58,096 bases of DNA from Oscillospiraceae bacterium (GCA_024695445.1 JAILIG010000083.1:1-58096), one strand, 5' to 3'. Positions 42,824 through 50,271 are shown, counted from the first letter of the stretch. Notes: a model not told the origin generated them from the sequence alone. Program-made: numbers and translations.

Positions 42824-43474
42824 AAAAATAAAGGCGGCACCGTATCGTGCCGCCCCTTATTTTTTATTCACTTTATGGTTGTGGTTCGCCCGCTTCCCGT
42901 GCAGTTGCAGGCGATGCGGTATATCACACTGCCTTTGCGGCAATTGTGCGGGGACCTGCGCCCCCAGCATACTGCGCCGAGATTCCGTGCCGGCGGCGTA
43001 TGCGTCTTTTCGTTCGCAACCATTGACTGCTGCACCGTTTTCCGGCGGAACCGCTCCGCCGATGAAGCATTCCTCGCTGCTTCATATCCGCTTTTTGAAT
43101 CTGCGCTCTGCAGTTCACCTGCCGGTTCGGCAGGCAGGCATCGGTGTCAGCTTCTATATCGGAAATCGGCTCGCGCTGCCGGCATTTTTAAGCGGATCCG
43201 CCGCCGCCGCAGGACTGTCAGCCGGAATATGTTACACCGCGCACTTGCTGCATGAGCCACCGTCAATGTGCGAATGGCAATGCATCGTATCCATTGGGCT
43301 CACACACCTTTCCTGAATCTGGATTGACGGCCGGATCCTCGCTCGGCATCCTTCTTAGGATGCAGTACGGATTCCGATACGATACCGGACGGAAACGCCG
43401 CCTGATTCTGCGTATAAGAACAACGGGGAAATTTCCCGTGCTGAATTGCGTTTCAGAGATGCTCTTGTTCTTAC
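42824..43474 (-). ncRNA. Large structured RNA of about 650 nt, class undetermined
   Basis: A perfect promoter at 43481-43509 fires leftward into a region with no convincing gene on either strand, and a terminator ends it about 650 nt later. The minus strand is dense in hairpins. At the 5' end a three-way junction is closed by 43465-43473 with 43415-43423 and starts at the predicted first base. Further stems are 43357-43363 with 43346-43352 (tetraloop), 43323-43330 with 43260-43267, 43128-43134 with 43118-43124, 43078-43085 with 43062-43069, 43056-43060 with 43044-43048, 42998-43003 with 42967-42972, and 42928-42932 with 42901-42905. Segment 43297-43302 can pair with 43253-43258 as a pseudoknot. 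Size and style recall ornate large RNAs such as ROOL or OLE, but no class match could be tested. Confidence 0.62.
42825..42866. terminator. Bidirectional terminator between the fruK operon and the structured RNA
   Basis: GGCGGCAC (42833-42840) pairs with GTGCCGCC (42847-42854). On the plus side TTATTTTTT follows; on the minus side TTTATTTTT follows. It closes both convergent transcripts. Confidence 0.88.
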
Positions 43475-43480
43475 AGCTTT

Positions 43481-43509
43481 ATTATAGCACAGTTTATGTG
43501 ATTTGTCAA
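43481..43509 (-). promoter_or_regulatory. Consensus promoter of the large structured RNA
   Basis: On the minus strand TTGACA (43504-43509), 17 bp, TATAAT (43481-43486). It resembles the two tRNA promoters of this window, which suggests strong constitutive transcription. Confidence 0.88.
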
Positions 43510-43612
43510 TAGTTCGCGGCAACTTTTTTAGTAGTTTTTAGCTCTTTTTCCGGATTTCATTGCGGAAGCCCTATAAAATCCGGCCGGATGCGGCATCTGC
43601 GCAATGCAGGAC

Positions 43613-43641
43613 TTGACAAACCGCCGAAAATCGGTTAGAAT
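43613..43641 (+). promoter_or_regulatory. Promoter of the DUF1292 gene
   Basis: TTGACA (43613-43618), 17 bp, TAGAAT (43636-43641), about 85 bp upstream of the start codon. Confidence 0.8.
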
Positions 43642-43725
43642 GAAGGACGGTGCCGGCCTCGGACAGAGGACGCGCATACTATTATTTTAACGCCCGGATT
43701 TCATCCGGCAGAATGGAGAAAACTT

Positions 43726-44061
43726 ATGGCAGATCAGATTATGAACGGACAGGACAATGAACTGATGGACGCCCCTGAGCTTTACACTCTGGTGGATGAG
43801 GAGGGAAACGAAAAGCTCTTTGAGCTGATCGACCTGCTCGAGGAGAACGGCAGCCTTTATTTTGCGCTGATTCCCCATGTGGAGGATCCCGCAGAGCTGC
43901 TGGAGGAATGCGAGCTTGTGGTGCTCGCCGTGCAGAAGGATGAGGCCGGAAACGATATCCTTGTCCCGATCGAAAGCGATGAGGAATATGACCGCATCGC
44001 ACAGATTTTCCTCGACCGTCTGGAGGACGACGAGGAGCTCGATGACGAGGATGCAGAATAA
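43726..44061 (+). CDS. DUF1292 family protein
   Basis: 111 residues, very acidic. It carries the DUF1292 pattern: LYTLVDEEGNEKLFELIDLL, YFALIPH, LVVLAVQKDEAGNDILVPIE and SDEEYDRIAQIFLDRLEDDE. These small cytoplasmic proteins are widespread in Firmicutes, often beside a ruvX homologue (here absent), and have no firm function. A weak stem (ATCCAA with TTGGAT) and a T-run lie after the stop, before the 6S-like RNA promoters. Confidence 0.88.
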   Translation: MADQIMNGQDNELMDAPELYTLVDEEGNEKLFELIDLLEENGSLYFALIPHVEDPAELLEECELVVLAVQKDEAGNDILVPIESDEEYDRIAQIFLDRLEDDEELDDEDAE

Positions 44062-44120
44062 CAGTAGCATAATTGTCAGAATATCCAAACAAAGTCAGAA
44101 ATGTTGGTTGGATTTGCCAA

Positions 44121-44149
44121 TTGATTTTTTCGGTGTTCCGTGATATACT
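44121..44149 (+). promoter_or_regulatory. Upstream promoter of the 6S-like RNA
   Basis: TTGATT (44121-44126), 17 bp, TATACT (44144-44149) with TGA before it. It is the first of two tandem promoters. Between them a hairpin, GCAGATGC with GCATTCTGC, occupies about 44166-44190. Confidence 0.55.
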
Positions 44150-44190
44150 AATTACAAGAAATAAGCAGATGCGAAAAAAAGCATTCTGCC

Positions 44191-44219
44191 TTGTGCGACC
44201 AAGCCTGATTTGATATAAT
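44191..44219 (+). promoter_or_regulatory. Proximal promoter of the 6S-like RNA
   Basis: TTGTGC (44191-44196), 17 bp, TATAAT (44214-44219) preceded by TGA, an extended -10. The first base is expected near 44226. Confidence 0.7.
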
Positions 44220-44225
44220 CCAACA

Positions 44226-44407
44226 TTTGTGAATAGGGAATCAAGTCTCTGCGTCAGGATTGCAGACCTCCCGCATACGCGGTTGCCAGGGAGCGAGAGC
44301 GGCGCAGGCGGGTACCCACCTGCTTCAAGCGGGTTTTATTCCTCAGGCGACGGCAAGGCGGAGTTTGCAGTCTACGGGCGGATCCGAACAGGATTCGCCC
44401 GATTTTT
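44226..44407 (+). ncRNA. Candidate 6S-like regulatory RNA
   Basis: A transcript of about 180 nt between an extended -10 promoter and a double terminator, the size of 6S RNA. It can fold as one long arm. An imperfect helix near TGCAGACCTCC (from 44261) pairs with GGAGTTTGCA (about 44360-44369), and TTGCC (44283-44287) pairs with GGCAA (44352-44356). An unpaired bubble follows on both sides, with a tip hairpin GCAGGCGGGT / ACCCACCTGC (44304-44323). A long arm with a central bubble is how 6S RNA imitates open promoter DNA and binds RNA polymerase. The call rests on size, shape and setting; another small RNA is possible. Confidence 0.5.
44375..44407 (+). terminator. First terminator of the 6S-like RNA
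   Basis: An 11-bp stem (44375-44385 with 44391-44401, one wobble) and a 5-nt loop followed by ATTTTTAT. Confidence 0.85.
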
Positions 44408-44411
44408 ATGC

Positions 44412-44437
44412 CCGCCGGCAGACGGCGGTTTCTTTTT
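44412..44437 (+). terminator. Second terminator of the 6S-like RNA
   Basis: CCGCCG (44412-44417) pairs with CGGCGG (44423-44428), then TTTCTTTTT. Placed directly after the first terminator. Confidence 0.75.
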
Positions 44438-44455
44438 ATGCAACAAAGACATTTC

Positions 44456-44474
44456 AGAAGTTAGCTTCACCTAA
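44456..44474 (+). promoter_or_regulatory. Possible weak second DtxR-type box
   Basis: AGAAGTTAGCTTCACCTAA agrees at 13 of 19 positions with the DtxR/IdeR consensus TTAGGTTAGGCTAACCTAA. It lies about 50 bp upstream of the feo -35 element and could be an auxiliary site, or chance. Confidence 0.3.
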
Positions 44475-44520
44475 TAGATTTGGGAGGATTCACGAAAATA
44501 CAGAAGCACCGCGAAAATGC

Positions 44521-44549
44521 TTGACAAAATGCCGCCGCGGTGGTACAAT
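44521..44549 (+). promoter_or_regulatory. Promoter of the feoAB operon
   Basis: TTGACA (44521-44526), 17 bp, TACAAT (44544-44549). The iron-box palindrome starts six to nine bases after the -10, over the start of transcription. Confidence 0.88.
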
Positions 44550-44554
44550 ATAGA

Positions 44555-44575
44555 TGAGGTTAGGCGAACCTAACC
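44555..44575 (+). promoter_or_regulatory. DtxR/IdeR-type iron operator
   Basis: The 19-mer TGAGGTTAGGCGAACCTAA (44555-44573) matches the consensus TTAGGTTAGGCTAACCTAA at 17 of 19 positions and is part of the palindrome GGTTAGG-CGAA-CCTAACC (44558-44575). An iron-loaded DtxR-family repressor bound here would block RNA polymerase at feoAB, the expected logic for ferrous uptake. The repressor gene is not in the window. Confidence 0.85.
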
Positions 44576-44644
44576 AAGTTTCTGCCCGCAGTCCGCAGAC
44601 GCGGCGGCGGCCATGAAATACGGTCGAAGGGGAGGAAAAACGCG

Positions 44645-44866
44645 ATGAAAACACTGCGCGAGGTGCCGATCGGCAGCACGGTCAAGGTCAAAAAGCTGCA
44701 CGGTGAAGGTGCCATCCGGCGCCGGATCATGGACATGGGCCTGACCAAGGGCGTCGAGATCCGCGTGCGCAAGGCTGCGCCGCTGGGCGATCCGATCGAA
44801 ATTACGGTGCGCGGCTATGAGCTTTCGCTCCGCAAGGCGGATGCGGCCATGGTCGAGGTCGAGTAA
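44645..44866 (+). CDS. feoA: Ferrous iron transport protein A
   Basis: 73 residues with the SH3-like FeoA fold: VKKLHGEGAIRRRIMDMGLT followed by KGVEIRVRKAAPLGDP and IEITVRGYELSLRKADA, which are family hallmarks. FeoA is a small cytoplasmic partner thought to bind FeoB and adjust its activity. The ATG at 44645 follows GGGGAGG. It lies about 70 bp after the iron operator and 103 bp before feoB, with a hairpin between the two genes. Confidence 0.95.
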   Translation: MKTLREVPIGSTVKVKKLHGEGAIRRRIMDMGLTKGVEIRVRKAAPLGDPIEITVRGYELSLRKADAAMVEVE

Positions 44867-44890
44867 CAAACGCTGCATCAGACAGTGCAG

Positions 44891-44920
44891 AAGGCGGCCG
44901 CCCTGCGGTTCGCCTTTTGT
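44891..44920 (+). promoter_or_regulatory. Hairpin with T-run between feoA and feoB
   Basis: AAGGCG (44891-44896) pairs with CGCCTT (44911-44916), and inside it CCGC pairs with GCGG. TTTTGTTT overlaps the 3' arm. It has the form of an intrinsic terminator and may let feoA be transcribed in excess of feoB. Confidence 0.5.
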
Positions 44921-44969
44921 TTCGGACGCGGCGGTTAGCATATCACAACACTAGAAAGGAAGATTCTGC

Positions 44970-47456
44970 ATGGAACTCCGAATCGCCCTCGCAGGCAATC
45001 CGAATGCCGGCAAAACAACACTTTTCAATGTGCTCACCGGCTCGAATCAGTTTGTCGGAAACTGGCCGGGCGTTACGGTCGAAAAAAAAGAGGGCAGGCT
45101 CAAAAAGCATGACGGCGTGATTATCACCGATCTGCCGGGCATTTACTCGCTCTCGCCCTATACGCTGGAGGAGGTCGTCGCCCGGAACTATCTGGTCGGC
45201 GAACGCCCCGACGCCATTTTAAATATCATCGACGGCACAAACCTCGAACGCAATCTCTACCTGACAACGCAGCTCATCGAGCTCGGCATTCCGGTCGTCG
45301 TGGCCATCAACATGATGGACATTGTCCGGAAAAACGGCGACGAGCTCGACACGGAAACACTCGCACGCCGCCTCGGCTGTGAGATCGTCGAAATCTCCGC
45401 ACTGAAGGGAAGCGGCGTCGAGGAAGCCGCCGAGACCGCCATTGCCGCCGCGAAAAAGGGCAAAACCGTCCCGATGCACTCCTTTTCCGGCCCGGTCGAG
45501 CACGCGCTCGCACACATCGAGGAAGCCGTCATTCACGATCTGCCCGACGAGCAGCAGCGCTGGTACGCCATCAAGGTCTTTGAGCGCGACGACAAGGTCA
45601 TGGAGCAGCTTCAGATCTCCGGGGAGACACGCCGGCACATCGAGCGCGACATCGAAGCCGCCGAGCGGGAGCTCGACGACGACGCCGAGAGCATCATCAC
45701 GAACGACCGCTACAACTACATCACGGAGGTGCTCAAAACCTGCTACAAGCGGCACAATGCCGGCATGACCGTGTCGGATAAAATCGACCGTGTCGTCACG
45801 AGCCGCTGGCTGGGCCTGCCGATCTTTGCGCTCATCATGTTTCTGGTGTATTTCATCGCCATGAAGGGGCCGGGCGCGTGGGCAACCGACTGGACCAACG
45901 ACAATCTGTTCGGCGGCGGCTTCCATCTGTTCGGCATCGGCACCGAGGCCTACGAGCAGAAAGCCGGGGACTACGCGGATGCAATGAACGCCGCACGGGC
46001 ATACTATGATCTCGACACGGCAGCGGAGAGCTTCCGCGCAGAGACGGCGCTCGCCGAAATGGCAGCCGTCACCGGAGAAAAAACCGCGCAGATTACCGTC
46101 GAGGACGCCGAAACGCTCAGAACCGCCGAATACACCGTATATTACGACAGAGTGCCGAAAAATGCGGGAGATTCCGTCATCGGGATGTCCTATCTGGAGG
46201 CCGTCGATTACTTCAGAGCGTACGGCTTTGACGCACCGGATCCCGCCGCCGACGGCATCTTTGTGCCGGGCATTCCCGCGCTGATCGAAGCCGGCCTGAA
46301 AAAGGCAGGCGCCGCCGGCTGGCTGAAAGGGCTGATTCTGGACGGCATCGTCGCCGGTGTCGGCGCGGTGCTGGGCTTCGTTCCGCAGATGATGGTGCTG
46401 TTTCTGCTGCTGGCCTTCCTCGAAGCCTGCGGCTACATGACGCGGATCGCCTTTGTGCTTGACAAGCTGTTCCGCAAGTTCGGACTGTCCGGCAAATCGT
46501 TCATCCCGATTCTGGTCGGGACGGGCTGCGGCGTGCCGGGCATCATGGCCAGCCGCACGATCGAGAACGAGCGCGACCGCCGCATGACCGTCATCACGAC
46601 GACCTTTATCCCATGCGGCGCCAAGGTGCCGTTTATCGCCATGATCGCCGGCGCCGTCTTCCGCGGAACGCCGTGGATTGCAGTTTCCGCTTACTTCATC
46701 GGCATGGCGGCCATCATCGTTTCCGGCGTCATGCTGAAAAAGACAAAGCTGTTCGCCGGCGAGCCCTCGCCGTTTGTCATGGAGCTGCCCGCATATCATA
46801 TGCCGCCGCTCAGCAATGTGCTCCGCTCGATGTGGGAGCGCAGCTGGTCGTTCATCAAAAAGGCCGGCTCGGTCATTCTGCTCTCGACCATTCTGATCTG
46901 GTTCCTGTCGCGCTTCGGCGTCGCGGACGGCGCTTTCCGGATGCTGCCGGAGGACCGGCTCGACTGCTCGATTCTCGGCAGGATCGGTTCGGCGATCGCC
47001 TGGATCTTTGCGCCGCTCGGCTGGGGCTGCTGGCAGGCGGCCGTCGCGTCGCTCACCGGCCTCGCCGCAAAGGAGAGCATCGTCAGCACGATGGGCATTC
47101 TGTACGGCGGCGGCGACAGCACGGTCTGGCAGTCGCTCGGCCTCACCTTCACCCATGTGACGGCCTTTTCGTTCCTCGTATTCAATCTGCTCTGCGCACC
47201 GTGTGCGGCCGCCATCGGCGCCATCCGCCGCGAGATGAAAAGCGCAAAGTGGACATGGTTTGCGCTCGGCTACCAGACCTGCTTTGCCTACGCCGTCGCG
47301 CTGACGGTCAATCAGCTCGGCGGGCTTCTGACCGGCGGACAGTACAGCGTGCCGGCAGTGATCTGCGCCGTGCTGCTGCTGCTCGGCATGATTTATGCGG
47401 TCTTTTTCAAGCGGTATGAGGAAGCGACAAAGCTGACGGCAAAGCCGAAAAAATAA
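44970..47456 (+). CDS. feoB: Ferrous iron transporter B
   Basis: 828 residues. The N-terminal G-protein domain has G1 GNPNAGKTT (9-17), G3 DLPG (54-57) and G4 NMMD (114-117), followed by a helical GDI-like region. The C-terminal membrane domain contains two Gate motifs, including GTGCGVPGIMASRTIEN and a later LTGLAAKESIVSTMGILYG. An insertion of about 130 residues after the first membrane helix (about 315-440) is larger than in short FeoB proteins and is predicted to lie outside. FeoB imports Fe(II) at the cytoplasmic membrane. The iron operator upstream of feoA governs the operon. Confidence 0.97.
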   Translation: MELRIALAGNPNAGKTTLFNVLTGSNQFVGNWPGVTVEKKEGRLKKHDGVIITDLPGIYSLSPYTLEEVVARNYLVGERPDAILNIIDGTNLERNLYLTTQLIELGIPVVVAINMMDIVRKNGDELDTETLARRLGCEIVEISALKGSGVEEAAETAIAAAKKGKTVPMHSFSGPVEHALAHIEEAVIHDLPDEQQRWYAIKVFERDDKVMEQLQISGETRRHIERDIEAAERELDDDAESIITNDRYNYITEVLKTCYKRHNAGMTVSDKIDRVVTSRWLGLPIFALIMFLVYFIAMKGPGAWATDWTNDNLFGGGFHLFGIGTEAYEQKAGDYADAMNAARAYYDLDTAAESFRAETALAEMAAVTGEKTAQITVEDAETLRTAEYTVYYDRVPKNAGDSVIGMSYLEAVDYFRAYGFDAPDPAADGIFVPGIPALIEAGLKKAGAAGWLKGLILDGIVAGVGAVLGFVPQMMVLFLLLAFLEACGYMTRIAFVLDKLFRKFGLSGKSFIPILVGTGCGVPGIMASRTIENERDRRMTVITTTFIPCGAKVPFIAMIAGAVFRGTPWIAVSAYFIGMAAIIVSGVMLKKTKLFAGEPSPFVMELPAYHMPPLSNVLRSMWERSWSFIKKAGSVILLSTILIWFLSRFGVADGAFRMLPEDRLDCSILGRIGSAIAWIFAPLGWGCWQAAVASLTGLAAKESIVSTMGILYGGGDSTVWQSLGLTFTHVTAFSFLVFNLLCAPCAAAIGAIRREMKSAKWTWFALGYQTCFAYAVALTVNQLGGLLTGGQYSVPAVICAVLLLLGMIYAVFFKRYEEATKLTAKPKK

Positions 47457-47472
47457 CAGGGAGGGGTTCACG

Positions 47473-47652
47473 GTGTTCACATGGCTTGCGGAAAACGCGG
47501 GAACCGTTCTCATTTCACTGGTGCTGCTCGCAGTCGTCGCGGCGATTCTCGCCTCGATGCGGCGCAGCCGGAAGGCCGGAAAGCCGTCCTGCGGCTGCAG
47601 CTGCGAAAGCTGCGCCCTGCACGGCAAATGCGGCCGGAACGGCGATCACTGA
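47473..47652 (+). CDS. FeoB-associated Cys-rich membrane peptide
   Basis: 59 residues from a GTG at 47473 after GGGAGGGG. One N-terminal membrane helix (about 10-30, VLISLVLLAVVAAILASM) is followed by a short basic stretch and a Cys-rich tail CGCSCESCALHGKCG. This matches the FeoB_associated family that often follows feoB in Firmicutes, comparable in place to FeoC. The Cys cluster may bind iron or sense redox state. It starts 16 bp after feoB and is followed by a hairpin. Confidence 0.88.
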   Translation: MFTWLAENAGTVLISLVLLAVVAAILASMRRSRKAGKPSCGCSCESCALHGKCGRNGDH

Positions 47653-47695
47653 CCGAAAAAGCAGCGGCATCTGCGCAGCATGACTGTTCCGACAA

Positions 47696-47725
47696 AACGA
47701 GAACCCGCCCTTTCGGACGGGTTCT
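47696..47725. terminator. Terminator between the feo operon and the transglutaminase gene
   Basis: AGAACCCG (47700-47707) pairs with CGGGTTCT (47718-47725). On the minus strand CGTTTTGTC follows; on the plus side the tail is poor in T, so it serves the minus gene better. Confidence 0.65.
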
Positions 47726-47770
47726 GTCTGTATCCGGCAATTTGCCGGCTGTTTCTTTGGAAAAGCTGCT

Positions 47771-49492
47771 TCACCGCAGTCCCGCGAGGAGCTCCAGAAT
47801 CCACGCATTGTCGTCCGCGGTAATCAGGCCGTCGCCGTTGCAGTCTGCGTTGAGCCTGCCCTGCGCCGTGAGCGTAATGCCCTCATCCTCCGCGTTAAAG
47901 CGTGCCAGCAGAATCGCATCCGCGATCTGCACCCTTCCGTTTACATCGGTATCGCCGTGCAGCACCGCCATCAGCGGCTCCGTCGAGTCCTCAGCGGAGG
48001 TCTCCGTCACCGTTGTTGTCTGCTCCGCAGTCTCCGTAAACGGCTCCGTCGCAGGCTGCGTTTCCGGCTCGGTGCTGTCCGTCTGCACGGGTTCCGCGGT
48101 CGCAGGCTCCGTCTCGGATTCCGTGCTCGATTCCGTGCTTGATTCCGTCAGAAGCGATTCCGTCGTGCTTTCCGTTGTCACGGCCTCAGTCGTCGTTGTT
48201 GTTTCCGCAGGCGGCCCGGTCGTGTCGGTCGAAGCAGATTTTTCCAGCTGAATCGTGTGATAATCCGCATCCATCGTCATGGTTTCGTCGGCGAACATCG
48301 GCTGATCCATGACCTGATAGGTCAGCAGGCCGTCCTTTGCAATCAGAATGCCGAACAGATAGCCCTTCTGCTTTTCCTCCGCGGACAGCGTATACAGCTT
48401 CTGCACATCGCTGCCGTCCATTGCCATCGAATAGATATCGGAACGGGTGTGGTAGTAGATCCTGCCGTCCCAGACCTCAGCGGCCGTGTAGCAGTTGGTG
48501 TAGATGTTGCCGCTCGCGGTGGGCCATGTTGCCTGCACCGTTGCGATTTCCTCGGACTGCCCGTCTGCGCCGGTGCGCAGGATTCTGGCGTAGACATCCG
48601 CCGGCACCTGCACCGAATCATTCTTTTTCGCGTAGAGCCATGTGCCGTCCGGCAGAGGCGTCACCGCATCAATCGCGCCGCGCCAGAAGGCATTTTCATA
48701 GCGCTTTGAGCTGCACACGACCTCATTGCCCTCGGCAAAAAAGTTCCAGTCATCGGCATCGTGCATTCCGTCTGACCGCATAAACTCGTCGCTGACCAGT
48801 ACATATTCGTGCATTGAATGGCCGAGCATATCCGGTGAAATATCGTCATAGGTCACATCGCAGTGATACCATTCGCCGTCCACGCGCACGACATTCCACA
48901 TATGCTTCAGCTTGTTGCTCGTGACCGGATAGCACGCGATGCCGACCTCGCGGCAGAGCACGCACATGGCCAGCGCATAGCCCTGACAGACCGCGTCGCC
49001 GTCCACCATTGCGGCATAGGCATCGTTGCGGGTATAGGTCAGGTCATAGGCACAGTGTGTCGCCAGCCAGTCGTGGAAGTACAGCACGGTTTCCGCCTCG
49101 GACCATTCGGGCTGCACGCCGCTCAGCACCTCCGCCAGCTTCTCCGCAAAGGCCAGCTTCATGGCCGGAATCTTTGCGGTGTCGTAGCTGTACCGCGCCC
49201 AGAAGCCGTAGACATTGGCGCCGTTGGAGCTGTACCCGAAGGCGGAGCTGACATAAAAGCGGTCCGCTGCCGTGTAAAGCAGATCGTAATATTCGCGGAT
49301 ACAGTCATCGACCGTCATGCTGACGCCGAACATGGAAACCGATTCGCGCAGATTGTCCCACGCATCCACCACACGCCGGCGGAAGGTGGATTCCCCGGCT
49401 GCTTCGGCAAACAGTGCAGACGGGAGTCCGGCCGCTGTCAGACAGGCAGCTGCCAGCAGCGAGGCGCCCAGACGCCGGAAGATTGGCTTCAT
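47771..49492 (-). CDS. Secreted transglutaminase-like protein with C-terminal dockerin
   Basis: 573 residues from the ATG at 49492 after GGGGGG; a longer frame from 49624 has no support. A signal peptide (1-30) precedes a transglutaminase-like domain (about 60-260) with a complete triad: Cys169 in GDAVCQGYALAM, His197 in KLKHMWNVV and Asp212 in YHCDVTYDD. A beta-rich region (about 290-440), a Thr/Glu/Ser-rich linker (about 445-510) and a dockerin (about 515-573) follow. Dockerin loops are DTDVNGRVQIAD and DCNGDGLITADD, with the VQIADAILLAR and NADxNGD signatures also found in the serpins. The enzyme could crosslink or cleave proteins near the cellulosome, or may be a non-enzymatic binding fold. 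Confidence 0.92.
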   Translation of the reverse strand: MKPIFRRLGASLLAAACLTAAGLPSALFAEAAGESTFRRRVVDAWDNLRESVSMFGVSMTVDDCIREYYDLLYTAADRFYVSSAFGYSSNGANVYGFWARYSYDTAKIPAMKLAFAEKLAEVLSGVQPEWSEAETVLYFHDWLATHCAYDLTYTRNDAYAAMVDGDAVCQGYALAMCVLCREVGIACYPVTSNKLKHMWNVVRVDGEWYHCDVTYDDISPDMLGHSMHEYVLVSDEFMRSDGMHDADDWNFFAEGNEVVCSSKRYENAFWRGAIDAVTPLPDGTWLYAKKNDSVQVPADVYARILRTGADGQSEEIATVQATWPTASGNIYTNCYTAAEVWDGRIYYHTRSDIYSMAMDGSDVQKLYTLSAEEKQKGYLFGILIAKDGLLTYQVMDQPMFADETMTMDADYHTIQLEKSASTDTTGPPAETTTTTEAVTTESTTESLLTESSTESSTESETEPATAEPVQTDSTEPETQPATEPFTETAEQTTTVTETSAEDSTEPLMAVLHGDTDVNGRVQIADAILLARFNAEDEGITLTAQGRLNADCNGDGLITADDNAWILELLAGLR

Positions 49493-49647
49493 ACGGATCC
49501 CCCCTTTTTTACGGATGACAGACAGTTCTGCTTTCTGTCTCAATCGTATCATTTCCGTCTTAAACGAAGCTGAATATCGCGGTCTGCCGGTCAAACGGGA
49601 TTTGTCTGCCCGTTCTCCGTTCAACAGTTTCCTATTCTAATTATAGC

Positions 49648-49696
49648 AAAAAGCGCACCGGATTTCCAGCATCAAACTGCCGAAAAACCGGTGCGC
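49648..49696 (-). terminator. Terminator after the YbjN gene
   Basis: GCGCACCGG (49653-49661) pairs with CCGGTGCGC (49688-49696) around a long loop. On the minus strand TTTTT follows. Confidence 0.65.
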
Positions 49697-49728
49697 GATT
49701 TGTGCGTAGTGACGAATTTTAAGTAAAG

Positions 49729-50202
49729 TCAGGTGTGCTCCGCCTGTTCGATCGCCTCGGCGGGTTCGAGATTGCCGAGCATGACCTCCAGCATAGCCGT
49801 TCCGTAGCGCTCCAGCATCGAAAGGGAGACATACAGCGTATCCTTGACCGTCTCGTGCGAAATCAGAACATCCTCGTCACCGCAGTACTGCGAGGTGCGG
49901 TAGCGGACCTCGCCGTCTGCCATATCCATTTCAAAGCCGCCGCGAATCAGGCCGTAGTTTGCGCGGTTCAGATATTCGAGCACATTCGGGCGGGATTCCT
50001 CGTCCGCAGTCAGCGGAAGCGTAGCCAGCACCATGAAGCAGGTGTTCCGCACCTGAATGGCGACATTGCACCGGCGGAATTTGCACTTCAGCGACACGCT
50101 GAAGCGGATGACGCCGTTTTCATCGACCGGATCAAATTTCCAGTCGTCCGCGCGGAGAAAGTCCTCAATGGTCTCCGCGATTTTCAGAGAATAATCCTGC
50201 AT
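49729..50202 (-). CDS. YbjN-domain protein
   Basis: 157 residues, acidic, with the type III chaperone-like fold of YbjN proteins. Landmarks are ETIEDFLRADDWKFDPVDEN, NTCFMVLATLPLTADEESRP, VLEYLNRANYGLIRGGFEMD and a final YGTAMLEVMLG. In other bacteria YbjN-like proteins affect stress responses and protein stability, but no single mechanism is accepted. The ATG at 50202 follows AAAGGAG. It lies 69 bp downstream of the membrane-anchored gene on the same strand. Confidence 0.82.
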   Translation of the reverse strand: MQDYSLKIAETIEDFLRADDWKFDPVDENGVIRFSVSLKCKFRRCNVAIQVRNTCFMVLATLPLTADEESRPNVLEYLNRANYGLIRGGFEMDMADGEVRYRTSQYCGDEDVLISHETVKDTLYVSLSMLERYGTAMLEVMLGNLEPAEAIEQAEHT

Positions 50203-50271
50203 GAAAGTTCGCTCCTTTCTGGTTGCGGCACATTCTGCCGCGGCATATGGCTCGTTTCCGTCCGGCGTCCG

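Noticed and set aside
42875..43255. Plus-strand frame of 126 codons within the large RNA region
   Set aside because: No ribosome site, Arg- and Cys-rich composition, and it is antisense to the promoter-driven structured RNA.
42824..43474. RNase P RNA or tmRNA as the identity of the large RNA
   Set aside because: The conserved RNase P core segments, the tmRNA tag reading frame and tRNA-like ends were not found.
44226..44437. Riboswitch for feoAB
   Set aside because: Two strong terminators and a new promoter separate this RNA from feoA, and no known aptamer core was recognised.
44229..44553. Two small plus-strand frames over the 6S-like RNA and its terminators
   Set aside because: They run through both terminators and the feo promoter region, and show no protein family.
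45219..47627. Minus-strand frame of 802 codons over feoB
   Set aside because: Antisense shadow of feoB with low-complexity composition.
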